A stretch of DNA of 39,055 nt, taken from the NCBI GenBank assembly GCA_910579975.1, contig CAJTWU010000017.1, forward strand, positions 1-39,055, given 5' to 3'. The stretch comes from an uncultured Vampirovibrio sp. (lineage in GTDB: Bacteria > Cyanobacteriota > Vampirovibrionia > Gastranaerophilales > Gastranaerophilaceae). The position numbers and the translations under genes are program-made. Each line of letters opens with the position of its first letter. Position 1 is the first letter of the stretch. Under the pieces are notes generated by a model. The model had not been told where the DNA came from and did not search any database. It saw only the letters and a program-made list of their open reading frames with translations. Positions 7,302 to 15,588 of this stretch are shown here, in pieces.

Positions 7302-8645
7302 TTAATTACATATCTCAAATATTCCTTTTGTAGAAAAATATTTAACTTTGGTATTATCCTTAAACTTATTCAATAATTCCTCAGATGGCTCTTCATAACA
7401 ACCTATGTATACTTGGCTTATATTATCATTTTTATTTATTCTGTCAATTATATGATTATCACTGTCATAAAATGATACACCTAATGTCACAAGAACACCT
7501 GTTTGATTTTTAAAATTATCAAAACAATATTTTAAGTATAGATTTTTATTAATTTCGTCTTCTTTATTTTTGGCAGTTGATTCTAATATTGTTAGAGAGT
7601 CATAACCCTGATTCCATTCTTCTTGAATATTTTTAAGCATTGTAGTTGTGGGTTCGGCTTTAATTTTTATAATGGAATCGTCTTTTTGTAATATATGAAA
7701 AGCTCCATGAAGAAAATAGACATTTTGAGGATTTTTATTATTCCACTCTAATCTTTTCGTTTCTTTATTTGTTAAAAAACCATCGTTAAATTCAATTTTA
7801 ATCCCATTATCAATTGCGATGATTTCTGCTTTTTTAGAATCAAAATCATTTTTAACATTTAATTCTATTTGTTCAAATTCTTCTTTCATATCAGTGTTTT
7901 CATCACACATTTTTTCCATATTTGAACATAAAGTGTTTGATATTTTGTCTATTGAAATAGTTTTATCAGCCTCTGCTTTTGATAATGTTTCGTCATATAA
8001 ACATTTGTCCGCAAAATATACTTTCATTTTATATTTATCTTTATGAGCCTTCGTTACAAATATTTTTTCTCTTATCTTGGACATACAAGTAGTTACTTTC
8101 TCATAGAATTGTATTTTAGAAGTTTCTTTAGTTTTGCTTCCATCTTTTGCATTATTATATTTTTCTTCAGCTTTCATTACTGCTTGAACATCCTTATCCC
8201 CATTGTTAACAAAATGAAGCGACATCCAGTATAATAAGGGGTCATAATTTAGTGTATAAAATTTATTAAATTCTGCAAGAAAATTTTTATATGGCACTAA
8301 AGTATTTTCGTTATAATCATTTTTTGCTCTTACTGTTGGGGGCATTTTTGCAAATAATTTTTCAATAAATGCTTTATGTATTGTAGATTTTATCCATTTT
8401 TTTATGATTTCTCCAGGCACTGTGCAAGGGGAGCCTTCGGAAACCAATTCTTGAGTTTTAGCAATACATTCTTCTATATCGGAAACATCTGTAGAATTTT
8501 TTAAAAAATCAATTTCTTGTATAATGCTTTTTTGATTAAAATCATCAGCTTTATAACTAATTGAAAATCCATTTCCTAATAATAAATTCTTATTTTCTAC
8601 TTCTTGAAGTTCGTTTTTTACTTCTGCCCACGTCATTAAATTCAT
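7302..8645 (-). CDS. DUF4917 family, SIR2-like fold protein
   Basis: 447 aa. Signature pieces of DUF4917/SIR2-like proteins are present: NLLLGNGFSISY near the N-terminus (nucleotide-binding loop), FYTLNYDPLLYW (about 131-142), VYFLHGAFHI (about 315-324), and GVLVTLGVSFYDSDNHIIDRI near the C-terminus. The family is placed with SIR2/NAD-binding folds and relatives occur in defence islands, suggesting NAD binding or hydrolysis; no activity is demonstrated here. A long charged insertion (about 160-290) separates the conserved blocks. AGGAG precedes the ATG. It is the second gene of a two-gene unit, 27 bp after the upstream gene. Confidence 0.75.
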   Translation of the reverse strand: MNLMTWAEVKNELQEVENKNLLLGNGFSISYKADDFNQKSIIQEIDFLKNSTDVSDIEECIAKTQELVSEGSPCTVPGEIIKKWIKSTIHKAFIEKLFAKMPPTVRAKNDYNENTLVPYKNFLAEFNKFYTLNYDPLLYWMSLHFVNNGDKDVQAVMKAEEKYNNAKDGSKTKETSKIQFYEKVTTCMSKIREKIFVTKAHKDKYKMKVYFADKCLYDETLSKAEADKTISIDKISNTLCSNMEKMCDENTDMKEEFEQIELNVKNDFDSKKAEIIAIDNGIKIEFNDGFLTNKETKRLEWNNKNPQNVYFLHGAFHILQKDDSIIKIKAEPTTTMLKNIQEEWNQGYDSLTILESTAKNKEDEINKNLYLKYCFDNFKNQTGVLVTLGVSFYDSDNHIIDRINKNDNISQVYIGCYEEPSEELLNKFKDNTKVKYFSTKGIFEICN

Positions 8646-8672
8646 TTTATACTCCTAACCAAAATCTACTAT

Positions 8673-9275
8673 TTAATCTTCTTCTGCATATCTTTGCCAT
8701 ATCAGTGCTTCTTGCTCTAAGTTATATGGTATTTTTATTTCTTCATCAATGGTTGCTTTATACAAAATACCACGCCTTATATCTAAAATTGCAACTTTAG
8801 CTTCCGGAAAATCGCATTGTAACGCATCTTGCATTATTTTTTGCATTACTTTTACTTTCATACCGTTAATTGGAGGGCTTTTAAAATACAATTTAATAAA
8901 AAGAGTATCATTGTTTATTTTTAAACCTATCTCAGGATTAACTTTTAAAAGTAAACCGGAGTATTCAATAGTATTTTTAGGTGGTTCAACCCATGAGTAT
9001 ATTATCCCCTGCATAAAATTTTGTATTTGTCCTATTAAAGTTTCGTAATGAACGTGTTTCTGAGGATTTAGATTTTTTAAAATATCGTTTAAGTCTGTTA
9101 GAGACTTATTCTTTTTAATTATACTAACTAAATTTCTTCGTAATTTTAAATAAAAATCTGTTATATAAGAATAGGGTTCCTTATTAACTATTGTACTTAC
9201 GTACTTTTTTCTTTTTTGAACTTTTTCTGTAACAAAATTTGCAAACCATTCATAAACAATCACATCACCTGGCAT
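8673..9275 (-). CDS. Uncharacterised protein paired with DUF4917 gene
   Basis: 200 aa from the ATG at 9275, chosen over the GTG at 9284 because AGGTGG lies just before the ATG at proper spacing. The N-terminal half is helical and basic. The C-terminal half contains NPEIGLKINNDTLFIKLYF, then AKVAILDIRRGILYKAT. I recall comparable E-x-G-L-x-I-N...KLYFK...LD(V/I)RRG patterns in uncharacterised proteins of other bacteria, and the acidic and Lys residues in beta strands leave room for a PD-(D/E)xK-like fold, but this is not shown. The 27-bp gap to the DUF4917 gene, with no terminator, implies a shared operon and joint function. Confidence 0.6.
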   Translation of the reverse strand: MPGDVIVYEWFANFVTEKVQKRKKYVSTIVNKEPYSYITDFYLKLRRNLVSIIKKNKSLTDLNDILKNLNPQKHVHYETLIGQIQNFMQGIIYSWVEPPKNTIEYSGLLLKVNPEIGLKINNDTLFIKLYFKSPPINGMKVKVMQKIMQDALQCDFPEAKVAILDIRRGILYKATIDEEIKIPYNLEQEALIWQRYAEED

Positions 9276-9328
9276 ACAATCCACCTTTCTTTTCCATAAA
9301 TATTTTGTAATAACTTACCTCTGTATAT

Positions 9329-9357
9329 TTGACATGCCGTATTATTTTTTATATGAT
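9329..9357 (+). promoter_or_regulatory. Consensus sigma-70-type promoter upstream of ndk
   Basis: TTGACA (9329-9334), 17-bp spacer, TATGAT (9352-9357). It points toward ndk, whose start is about 300 nt downstream, giving either a long leader or a separate short RNA ending at the hairpin at 9379-9407. Confidence 0.55.
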
Positions 9358-9378
9358 GTGTTTGGATTAAAAAACAAC

Positions 9379-9407
9379 GGCTATTTCTGAAATATTCAGA
9401 GGTAGCT
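9379..9407 (+). other. Hairpin shortly downstream of the 9329 promoter
   Basis: Arms 9379-9391 and 9395-9407 pair over 13 positions (three G-U wobbles) around a 3-nt loop, followed by ACTTTTATT. It may act as a weak terminator or attenuator. The U-tract is imperfect. Confidence 0.35.
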
Positions 9408-9667
9408 ACTTTTATTATAAATACTATTTTCATTCTTATTCAAAAAATAAACAAAAAATTAATATTTTATGACGAATTGAATCAATAGACAAGTTATCTT
9501 AATCTCATAGTGAATTACATCTTGTTCTACATGTTAAATTACAATTTGCAATAAAAATTGTTAATGCTTTAGCAAATAAAAAAGTTTTTTTATTTTACAT
9601 TTTGGTCTTTTTATGTTCTAATAAGATTGGTGGAAAGGTTTTCCCTTGTTATTTTATAGGAGAGATT

Positions 9668-10147
9668 ATGAGAAGTGAAGAAAGAACATTTGTTGCAATC
9701 AAGCCTGATGGCGTAAAAAGAGGGCTTATCGGTAAAATTTTAGAAAGGTTTGAAAACAAAGGGTTCAAAATTGTTGGTATGAAGTTGTTGCAAGTAACAC
9801 CGGAGCTTGCTGCAAAACATTATGAAGAACATTATGGTAAATCTTTTTATAATCGACTAATCCACTATATTACAAGCGGACCAATTGTTGCTATGGTTAT
9901 TGAAGGATATGAAGCTGTTGAAAGCGTTCGTCATATTGTAGGGGCAACAAGTCCTATAAAGGCTGATGTTGGTACAATTAGAGCAGATTTTGCTCAAATT
10001 ATGGAATACAATGTTGTTCATGCCTCAGATTCATTAGAAAGTGCAGCAAGAGAGATTGCTTTATATTTTAAGCCTGAAGAAATTTATGATAATTGGCAAT
10101 CTATGCTTGAAATGATTACATTTGATGAGGAGCGTTATAACGGTTAA
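9668..10147 (+). CDS. ndk: Nucleoside diphosphate kinase
   Basis: 159 aa; transfers the gamma phosphate between nucleoside di- and triphosphates through a phosphohistidine. Start chosen at 9668 because AGGAG precedes it and the protein then begins RSEERTFVAIKPDGVKRG, the usual ndk N-terminus; an in-frame upstream start would add 22 unlikely residues. K12 and the active-site H118 (NVVHASDS) are present; GTIRADFA matches the conserved GTIRGDFA. It is slightly longer than usual at the C-terminus. The stop overlaps the tgt start by one base (TAATG), so the two are cotranscribed. Confidence 0.95.
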   Translation: MRSEERTFVAIKPDGVKRGLIGKILERFENKGFKIVGMKLLQVTPELAAKHYEEHYGKSFYNRLIHYITSGPIVAMVIEGYEAVESVRHIVGATSPIKADVGTIRADFAQIMEYNVVHASDSLESAAREIALYFKPEEIYDNWQSMLEMITFDEERYNG

Positions 10148-11298
10148 TGGCTTCTGTATTTGATAATTTCAGTTATGATTTGATACATGTTGATTCCAAA
10201 ACAGGTGCTCGTGCCGGAGTTTTGCATACTCCTCATGGTGATATTGAGACTCCTATATTTATGCCTGTTGGAACAAATTCCACTGTTAAGCTTGTTACTA
10301 ATAATAATCTTTACGATACCGGTGCTCAAATAATATTAGCTAACTCTTATCACCTTTATTTAAGAGCCGGACATAAACTGATTGAAAAATTTGGCGGTAT
10401 TCATGACTGGATGAATTGGGATAAGCCTGTTTTAACTGATTCAGGCGGATTTCAGGTGTTTTCTTTAGCGCACCTTAGAAAAATTACAGAAGAAGGGGTT
10501 GAATTTAGAGACCCTAAAGATGGTAAAAAACATTTTATTAGTCCGGAAATATCAATGGAAATTCAACAGGCAATTGGTGCTGATATAATTATGGCATTTG
10601 ATTGGTGTGCCCCTTTTCCTTGTGATTATAAAACTGCTAAAGAAGCAATGGAGCGCACTCACAGATGGCTTGAAAGATGTATTAAAGCAAAAACAAGTAC
10701 TACACAAGCATTATTCCCTATTTGTCAGGGTGCTTTTGAAGATGATTTAAGACGTGAAAGTGCTGCTTTTGTCTCTTCTATCCCTGCTGTTGGATATGCA
10801 ATCGGCGGTTTGAGTGTTGGCGAAGATAAAGCAACTATGAACCATTTTGTTGAATTAACTGCGCCATTACTTCCACATAATAAACCTAGATATTTGATGG
10901 GAGTGGGTACTCCGGAAGATTTGCTTGATGGTATAAAACGCGGTGTAGATATGTTTGACTGTGTTCTTCCAACTAGAAATGCACGCCACGGCTCATTCTT
11001 TAGCTGGGAAGGGAAAAAACAGATTAAAAATGCACAATATTGGGATGATCCAAAGCCGTTGGATGAAAATTGCGATTGCTATGCTTGTAAAAATCATTCA
11101 AGAGCTTATTTAAGACATCTTTATAAATGCGGTGAAGGTACAGCACAGGCTTTGATGTCTATACATAATATTAAGTTCCTTATTGATTTTGCAAAAAAAT
11201 CAAGACAAGCAATTTTGGAAGATAGATTTGAAGATTTCTTTAATGAAAACTATTCAAAATTTACAGGTACTTCATCAGAAATTTCTACTACTTCATAG
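10147..11298 (+). CDS. tgt: Queuine/preQ1 tRNA-guanine transglycosylase
   Basis: 383 aa; exchanges guanine-34 of GUN-anticodon tRNAs for the queuosine precursor preQ1. The TIM-barrel motifs are intact: PIFMPVGTNSTVK near the N-terminus, TDSGGFQVFSL with catalytic D98, IGGLSVGE, and FDCVLPTRNARHG with nucleophile D271. The zinc site is C309-x-C311-x2-C314 with the later His in SIHN. Length is normal, with a short Ser/Thr-rich tail that overlaps the convergent gene by 49 bp. queD of the same pathway lies about 21 kb away; no preQ1 riboswitch was seen near either. Confidence 0.96.
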   Translation: MASVFDNFSYDLIHVDSKTGARAGVLHTPHGDIETPIFMPVGTNSTVKLVTNNNLYDTGAQIILANSYHLYLRAGHKLIEKFGGIHDWMNWDKPVLTDSGGFQVFSLAHLRKITEEGVEFRDPKDGKKHFISPEISMEIQQAIGADIIMAFDWCAPFPCDYKTAKEAMERTHRWLERCIKAKTSTTQALFPICQGAFEDDLRRESAAFVSSIPAVGYAIGGLSVGEDKATMNHFVELTAPLLPHNKPRYLMGVGTPEDLLDGIKRGVDMFDCVLPTRNARHGSFFSWEGKKQIKNAQYWDDPKPLDENCDCYACKNHSRAYLRHLYKCGEGTAQALMSIHNIKFLIDFAKKSRQAILEDRFEDFFNENYSKFTGTSSEISTTS

Positions 11299-11807
11299 AT
11301 ATCTTCAAGATTATTATTGTTGTTATCCAATGAACTATTCCAAATGCATGCTTTATTGCCTGTTATAACAATATTGTCATTAGCAATATTATCAAATTTA
11401 CCGCAAAGCATAGAAAAAGGTATTCCAAATTCATCTAAAATATTAGCTATTTCGTTAAAGAGGTTAAAGCTGTCTTTGTGTTCTGAATGTCTTCCTCCAA
11501 CAATAATACCTCTAATATCTTCTTCTAGATTTCCCATTTTTTCATGAAGTTGTAACAGACATTTTTCTAAACCGGATTTTAATGTTTTTGTTGATTGTTG
11601 TTCTGGCGAAAGGTGCATTAAACAGTTTCTATTGTTGCCGCCATTAAGATTGAGCATGGTACAGGAATTTGCATCAAAGCTAACAAGCGGATGAGGCGAT
11701 TGAGAAAATCTTGATTTGTTTATTGTAAAAATTCTATCTCTTCCTACTTCATAATTTTTTGCTTGATATTTGATTGGTTTTGCTGATAATTGAACTTTAA
11801 ATGGCAT
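11250..11807 (-). CDS. Possible CheD/CNF-like deamidase-fold protein
   Basis: 185 aa, not firmly recognised. NSCTMLNL (residues 48-55) followed by NCLMHLSPE (61-69) places C49 and H65 about 16 residues apart, as the catalytic Cys and His are in the glutamine deamidase CheD. A later block GIIVGGR, then NILDEFGIPFSMLCGKF and NKACIWNS, parallels the CheD order of a Gly-Gly turn, a helix ending GI, and a final strand. If right, it could deamidate or otherwise modify a protein. There are no chemotaxis genes here. The N-terminus (MPFKVQLSAKPIKYQ) resembles short leaders seen on other proteins of this genome. A clear GGAG site precedes the ATG. Its end overlaps tgt by 49 bp. Confidence 0.45.
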   Translation of the reverse strand: MPFKVQLSAKPIKYQAKNYEVGRDRIFTINKSRFSQSPHPLVSFDANSCTMLNLNGGNNRNCLMHLSPEQQSTKTLKSGLEKCLLQLHEKMGNLEEDIRGIIVGGRHSEHKDSFNLFNEIANILDEFGIPFSMLCGKFDNIANDNIVITGNKACIWNSSLDNNNNNLEDIYEVVEISDEVPVNFE

Positions 11808-11942
11808 GATATCTCCTTTTTGAGTATAAGAATGTATCTAAATTTTAAATTTTGCTAATTTGTTAACAAAATTTAATAATCTGGCAATTTCTAATGATTT
11901 TAATACTTTTTAATGATATATGTAAGTTTTAAGGAAATAATA

Positions 11943-14606
11943 ATGGCTGAAATACAGAATACATATTACCAGCAAAATATTCCAATGAGCAAAAGTATGC
12001 TAAAGGAGATGGTAAAATACGATAGAGCAAATCGTCCTCCTTTAAGTGCTCAAGATGAGTTTGTTCATCAACATAAGAAGAATGGTTTGATTGAGCGGTT
12101 ATATAATGGCATTAAAAATCTTACAGGCTTAGGAGTTGGTTCTAAAAGAGTTAAAGAGGCACTTGCCGAAGTGGAAGCTGGTGAGCTTACGGATGAAGAA
12201 GCAAAACAAACAGTTGATAAATACAGAAAATCACAGGTCAATTCTGCTCAAGGATTTGGGGATGTGGTTTCTATAGGAGCTTCCGGGATAACATTCTTTG
12301 CTATACGTAATAAGTTAAAAATGTTGAGTGCAGAAATGCAAATCAATAAAAAATACTATGATGATATGGCAAAAATGGTTGGAGAAATGGGCAAAGAGTC
12401 CGGGAAAAGTTTCTGGGCTAACTTAGGCGAATCTATAATTAAATCAGGTCAATCAAATACTAAAATGGTTGCAGCGGCGACTGTTGCCGCGGCTTTTGCA
12501 GGTGGTTTGTCAAAATGGGGTATTTTGAAACTCAACCGTGCCGGTTCAAAAGAAGTCGATAAAAAAGATTTTAACGGAGCGAAAGACCGTTATGATAAGG
12601 CTGCTTATAAATACGAAAAGAAATTAAACAAAAAAGAACGTCCTAATAACTTTTTATCAGGAATGCTTAATGGTTTGATGATGCCAATAACTCTTATTGG
12701 AGGCGGTATTGTCGGTATACCGGCTTATTTTGCGGGTAACAGCCTGAACAGATATTTTGTAGCAAACAAAACAGAAAAAGACAAATCATTTAACGGTTAT
12801 GTAGAAAACCTTAAGAGTGATGGTCTAACTCATGCAGCCTTTGCTGCAGCGGCTGCTGTTCCAATGGTTAAGAAAGTTAGATGGACTTCTGTTTATGATA
12901 AAAACCTTAAGTCTGCTACAGAAAAACTTGTTAATGCAGCTTTGAAAAAATCTGAATTTGAAGGTCAGACAACTTATCAGGAATTAACTGCGCTACTTCT
13001 CAGTACAAAAAATATTCAGGAAATTTTGGAAAATAAAGCAAACTTATCTATTGAAGAGAGAATAACCAAGCTTACCGAAGAAAATATTTTTGCAGTTAAG
13101 TTCTTACAAATCGGTAAAACCGGCGAATGGGCAGAAGCTTTGCGTGAAAATTGTCCTCGAACAAGAGATGATGCTGCGGTTCAGGCATTTATAAAAGATA
13201 AATTGGGTGACGGATATGTCTTTAAAAAGTGTTTAGGTGTTGGTACAATTGCAGAGACTTATCTTGTAACAACTCCTGAAGGCAAAGATGTTTGTGTAAA
13301 AGCCTTGAAAGAAGGAATTTCTAAGGAAAAAATCCTTGCCGATAAGCAGAAGTTTATTGAATTGATTAACGGTTTAGAAGGCAAAACTCAACAAGAAAAA
13401 GATTATCTCTTGAGAAATATCGATGATTTAGCTGAAGGTATTGCAAAAGAAGTTGATTTCCAAAACGAAGCTGAAGCTGCTAAAAAACTTGTAGCTTATA
13501 CAAAAACTGCTAAAGTTGTAAAACCGATTGGGGTTAAAAACGGTGTTTATATAATGGAAAAAGCAGAAGGTATTAGCTTAGATTCATTGATTAAACTAAA
13601 TCGTGAACGCTCTATGTTATCTTGGTATGAGAGTGAATTAGCGAAGTTAAAAATAGGTAAATTGAGTCAATGGGATGAAGAACGTATTGCAAGTTTAGGC
13701 GTATCTCGTGAAGAACTTATTAAAAATAGAATAGATACTTATGAAAGTTGGATTGCAGAGTCGAAAAAAGAAATAGCAAGAATAGAAGCTCGTACTCCTG
13801 ATATTGGTAAAATTGATATGGATGATGCTGATGCAAAATACTTATTCCAAGAATATATGAAAGTAATGGTAGAGCAGTTCTACAAAGTTGATAAGGCCGG
13901 TAAAACATTGCACGCAGATATTCACCCGGGTAACGTATTTATTGACTATAATGCAATGAAACAGCGTAAAGGTCAGATATTTACTTTGATTGATACAGGT
14001 AATACAATTGATTTATCTGCTCAACATGCTATGAATTCTTTGAGATTTACAACTTATATTCAAAGAGCAGATGTCCCTGATATTGTTGAATATATGCTTG
14101 AAGGAGCTAATCTGGAAGCAAGCGGTTTGACTAAAGAAAAGGCAAAAGAAAAGATTTCTGCCGAGTTGGAAAAATGTTTCTTTGACAATCAGACTGCTTT
14201 AGATGAAGTAAATACAAGCAGTTTATATTCAATGGTTGCTAATATGATGAAGAAGTATAATATTATGCCAAGTTCTAATCAATTAAATTTAGATAAAGCA
14301 AGAACATCTGCAAATGAATCTTTTGATTCTTTGATGGAAATATGGTTTAGGCAGCAAGATCAAAAGCTTCAGCAAACCTCAGGTATATCACAAGTTGGTG
14401 CCGGCGCTGTAATGTTAAAAGATTTTCTTATGCTTCAACGTCAATACAAAAGTATGAAAGCTAAACAAGAAAAATTGAACTTGCTTCAATTATCCCCAAA
14501 AGATGCAGTCAAATATAAGAGAAATCCTAACTTGCTTTCAACTAATGATGAAAACTATTTGATTTATAAACTTAAACAAAAGATTAAGAAAAGTAGTTTA
14601 GATTAA
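11943..14606 (+). CDS. AarF/UbiB (ABC1)-like atypical kinase, long form
   Basis: 887 aa from the ATG at 11943, preferred over 11913 because AAGGAA precedes it. Residues about 95-330 hold several hydrophobic, Gly/Ala-rich segments that may be membrane-inserted. The kinase-like part follows: a Gly-rich loop GVGTIAETYLV (about 431-441), Lys K453 in CVKALKE, the KEVDFQNEAEAAKKL helix, HADIHPGNVF (H657-F665) and IDTGNT with metal-binding D684. The canonical UbiB Ala-rich loop is replaced by GTIAET, and a coiled insertion (about 550-640) precedes the catalytic loop. Typical UbiB is about 540 aa and supports quinone synthesis; no quinone genes are here, so the substrate is unknown. Confidence 0.75.
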   Translation: MAEIQNTYYQQNIPMSKSMLKEMVKYDRANRPPLSAQDEFVHQHKKNGLIERLYNGIKNLTGLGVGSKRVKEALAEVEAGELTDEEAKQTVDKYRKSQVNSAQGFGDVVSIGASGITFFAIRNKLKMLSAEMQINKKYYDDMAKMVGEMGKESGKSFWANLGESIIKSGQSNTKMVAAATVAAAFAGGLSKWGILKLNRAGSKEVDKKDFNGAKDRYDKAAYKYEKKLNKKERPNNFLSGMLNGLMMPITLIGGGIVGIPAYFAGNSLNRYFVANKTEKDKSFNGYVENLKSDGLTHAAFAAAAAVPMVKKVRWTSVYDKNLKSATEKLVNAALKKSEFEGQTTYQELTALLLSTKNIQEILENKANLSIEERITKLTEENIFAVKFLQIGKTGEWAEALRENCPRTRDDAAVQAFIKDKLGDGYVFKKCLGVGTIAETYLVTTPEGKDVCVKALKEGISKEKILADKQKFIELINGLEGKTQQEKDYLLRNIDDLAEGIAKEVDFQNEAEAAKKLVAYTKTAKVVKPIGVKNGVYIMEKAEGISLDSLIKLNRERSMLSWYESELAKLKIGKLSQWDEERIASLGVSREELIKNRIDTYESWIAESKKEIARIEARTPDIGKIDMDDADAKYLFQEYMKVMVEQFYKVDKAGKTLHADIHPGNVFIDYNAMKQRKGQIFTLIDTGNTIDLSAQHAMNSLRFTTYIQRADVPDIVEYMLEGANLEASGLTKEKAKEKISAELEKCFFDNQTALDEVNTSSLYSMVANMMKKYNIMPSSNQLNLDKARTSANESFDSLMEIWFRQQDQKLQQTSGISQVGAGAVMLKDFLMLQRQYKSMKAKQEKLNLLQLSPKDAVKYKRNPNLLSTNDENYLIYKLKQKIKKSSLD

Positions 14607-15253
14607 ATTTCAATACTCTGATTAATTCCTAAAACAAGCGGTGTTTTCCCCAGTTCTCTGATTTGGCGCTCAAAATCCTTAACATTAGCATTAATTACTT
14701 CAAAAGTATTGTAGTGCATTGGAATGATAGTATTGGCTTCAAGCCATTCAGAGGCTTTAACAGCGTGTTCAATATCCATTGTATAATGACCGCCAATAGG
14801 AAGCATTACAATATCAGGTTGATATAATTCTCTGATTGTTTTCATTTCAGATGTTAGAGCTGTATCACCGGCATGGTAAATAGTTTTGCCATCGATTTCA
14901 AAAACAAATCCGCAAGGACAACCGCCATTGAATTTATAATCAATTGAGCTTGAATGAAATGCAGGAACTGCAATTGTCCTTCCCCAACGGTAATTTATCC
15001 ATCCGCCCAGACCAATTCCATTTGCAATAGCACCTTGTGCTGTGCAATAGTTAGCAAGTTCAAATATTGCAGTAATTGTCGCACCTGTTTTTTTAGAGAT
15101 TTCGATTGCGCTTCCTAAATGGTCTCCATGAGCATGAGTTACAAAAATGTCCGTAATTCCTTCGGGTCTATAATCAGGACACATAACTAAAAAAGGATCA
15201 ACTAAAATATTATTTATTTCAAATGCACTATGTCCTAAATATGTTATTTTCAT
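14603..15253 (-). CDS. UPF0173-type metal-dependent hydrolase (metallo-beta-lactamase fold)
   Basis: 216 aa from MKITYLGHSAFEI. The start at 15253 is chosen because it is the family N-terminus, GGAGA lies about 8 bp upstream, and the ATG overlaps the stop of the preceding gene (ATGA). Zinc ligands are visible: THAHGDHLGS (HxHxDH), the His in AFHSSS, the Asp in YHAGDTAL, and the final His in IPMHYNTF. Length and motif order match UPF0173/YtkL-like proteins, whose natural substrate is not known. The stop overlaps the UbiB-like gene stop by 4 bp on the opposite strand. Confidence 0.88.
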   Translation of the reverse strand: MKITYLGHSAFEINNILVDPFLVMCPDYRPEGITDIFVTHAHGDHLGSAIEISKKTGATITAIFELANYCTAQGAIANGIGLGGWINYRWGRTIAVPAFHSSSIDYKFNGGCPCGFVFEIDGKTIYHAGDTALTSEMKTIRELYQPDIVMLPIGGHYTMDIEHAVKASEWLEANTIIPMHYNTFEVINANVKDFERQIRELGKTPLVLGINQSIEI

Positions 15254-15588
15254 CTGATTTTCTCCATTAGTTTGCGTAAACGCTTGTATTCTTTTCCCCA
15301 CTTGTGCATTGCTTCGATTACCGGTCGTAAAGTGTAACCAATATCTGTTAAATAATATTCAACAAAAGGAGTGGAGCTTTCTATTTCTTCTCTTATTACA
15401 AGTCCGTCTTCTTCCATATCTTTAAGACAAGCTGTAAGAACTTTTGCCGTACATCCTAAATTCTTTTTTAATTCAACAAAACGCATTTCTTTTTTCAGAA
15501 GTTCTTTGATTATAAGAATTTTCCATTTAGCGCCTACAAGCTGCAAGACAACATTTACAGGATTGGTTGACAAATCCTTATATTCCAC
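15250..15588 (-). CDS. HxlR-family winged-helix transcriptional regulator
   Basis: 112 aa. The HxlR pattern is clear: NVVLQLVGAKWKILIIKELL at the start of the winged helix, RFVELKKNLGCTAKVLTACLKDMEEDGLV as recognition helix and wing approach, then EYYLTDIGYTLRPVIEAMHKWG. HxlR proteins sense aldehydes, redox or other small molecules, often controlling a neighbouring gene. It begins at a GTG directly after the previous stop (TAAGTG), with GAGG upstream, and ends overlapping the metallo-hydrolase start, so it probably regulates its own operon. The usual Cys of redox-sensing relatives is at most the C of LGCTAK. Confidence 0.88.
   Translation of the reverse strand: MEYKDLSTNPVNVVLQLVGAKWKILIIKELLKKEMRFVELKKNLGCTAKVLTACLKDMEEDGLVIREEIESSTPFVEYYLTDIGYTLRPVIEAMHKWGKEYKRLRKLMEKIR

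Larger units (their letters stand above)
9285..9667. other. Gene-poor AT-rich stretch between accessory region and ndk
   Basis: No convincing gene. It holds a consensus plus-strand promoter (9329-9357), a 13-bp imperfect hairpin (9379-9407) and three similar 12-mers of the type AATTACATCTTG (9513-9524, 9537-9548, 9593-9604). It is the likeliest place for the right end of the Mu-like element, but no terminal inverted repeat or target duplication could be identified because the left end is outside the window. Confidence 0.5.

Noticed and set aside
8043..8234. Plus-strand hydrophobic frames over the DUF4917 gene
   Set aside because: They are antisense shadows of an AT-rich gene with clear family motifs on the minus strand.
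11847..11874. 8-bp inverted repeat AAATTTTG/CAAAATTT between the CheD-like and UbiB-like genes
   Set aside because: It is purely A/T-rich with one G-C pair and likely to arise by chance here.
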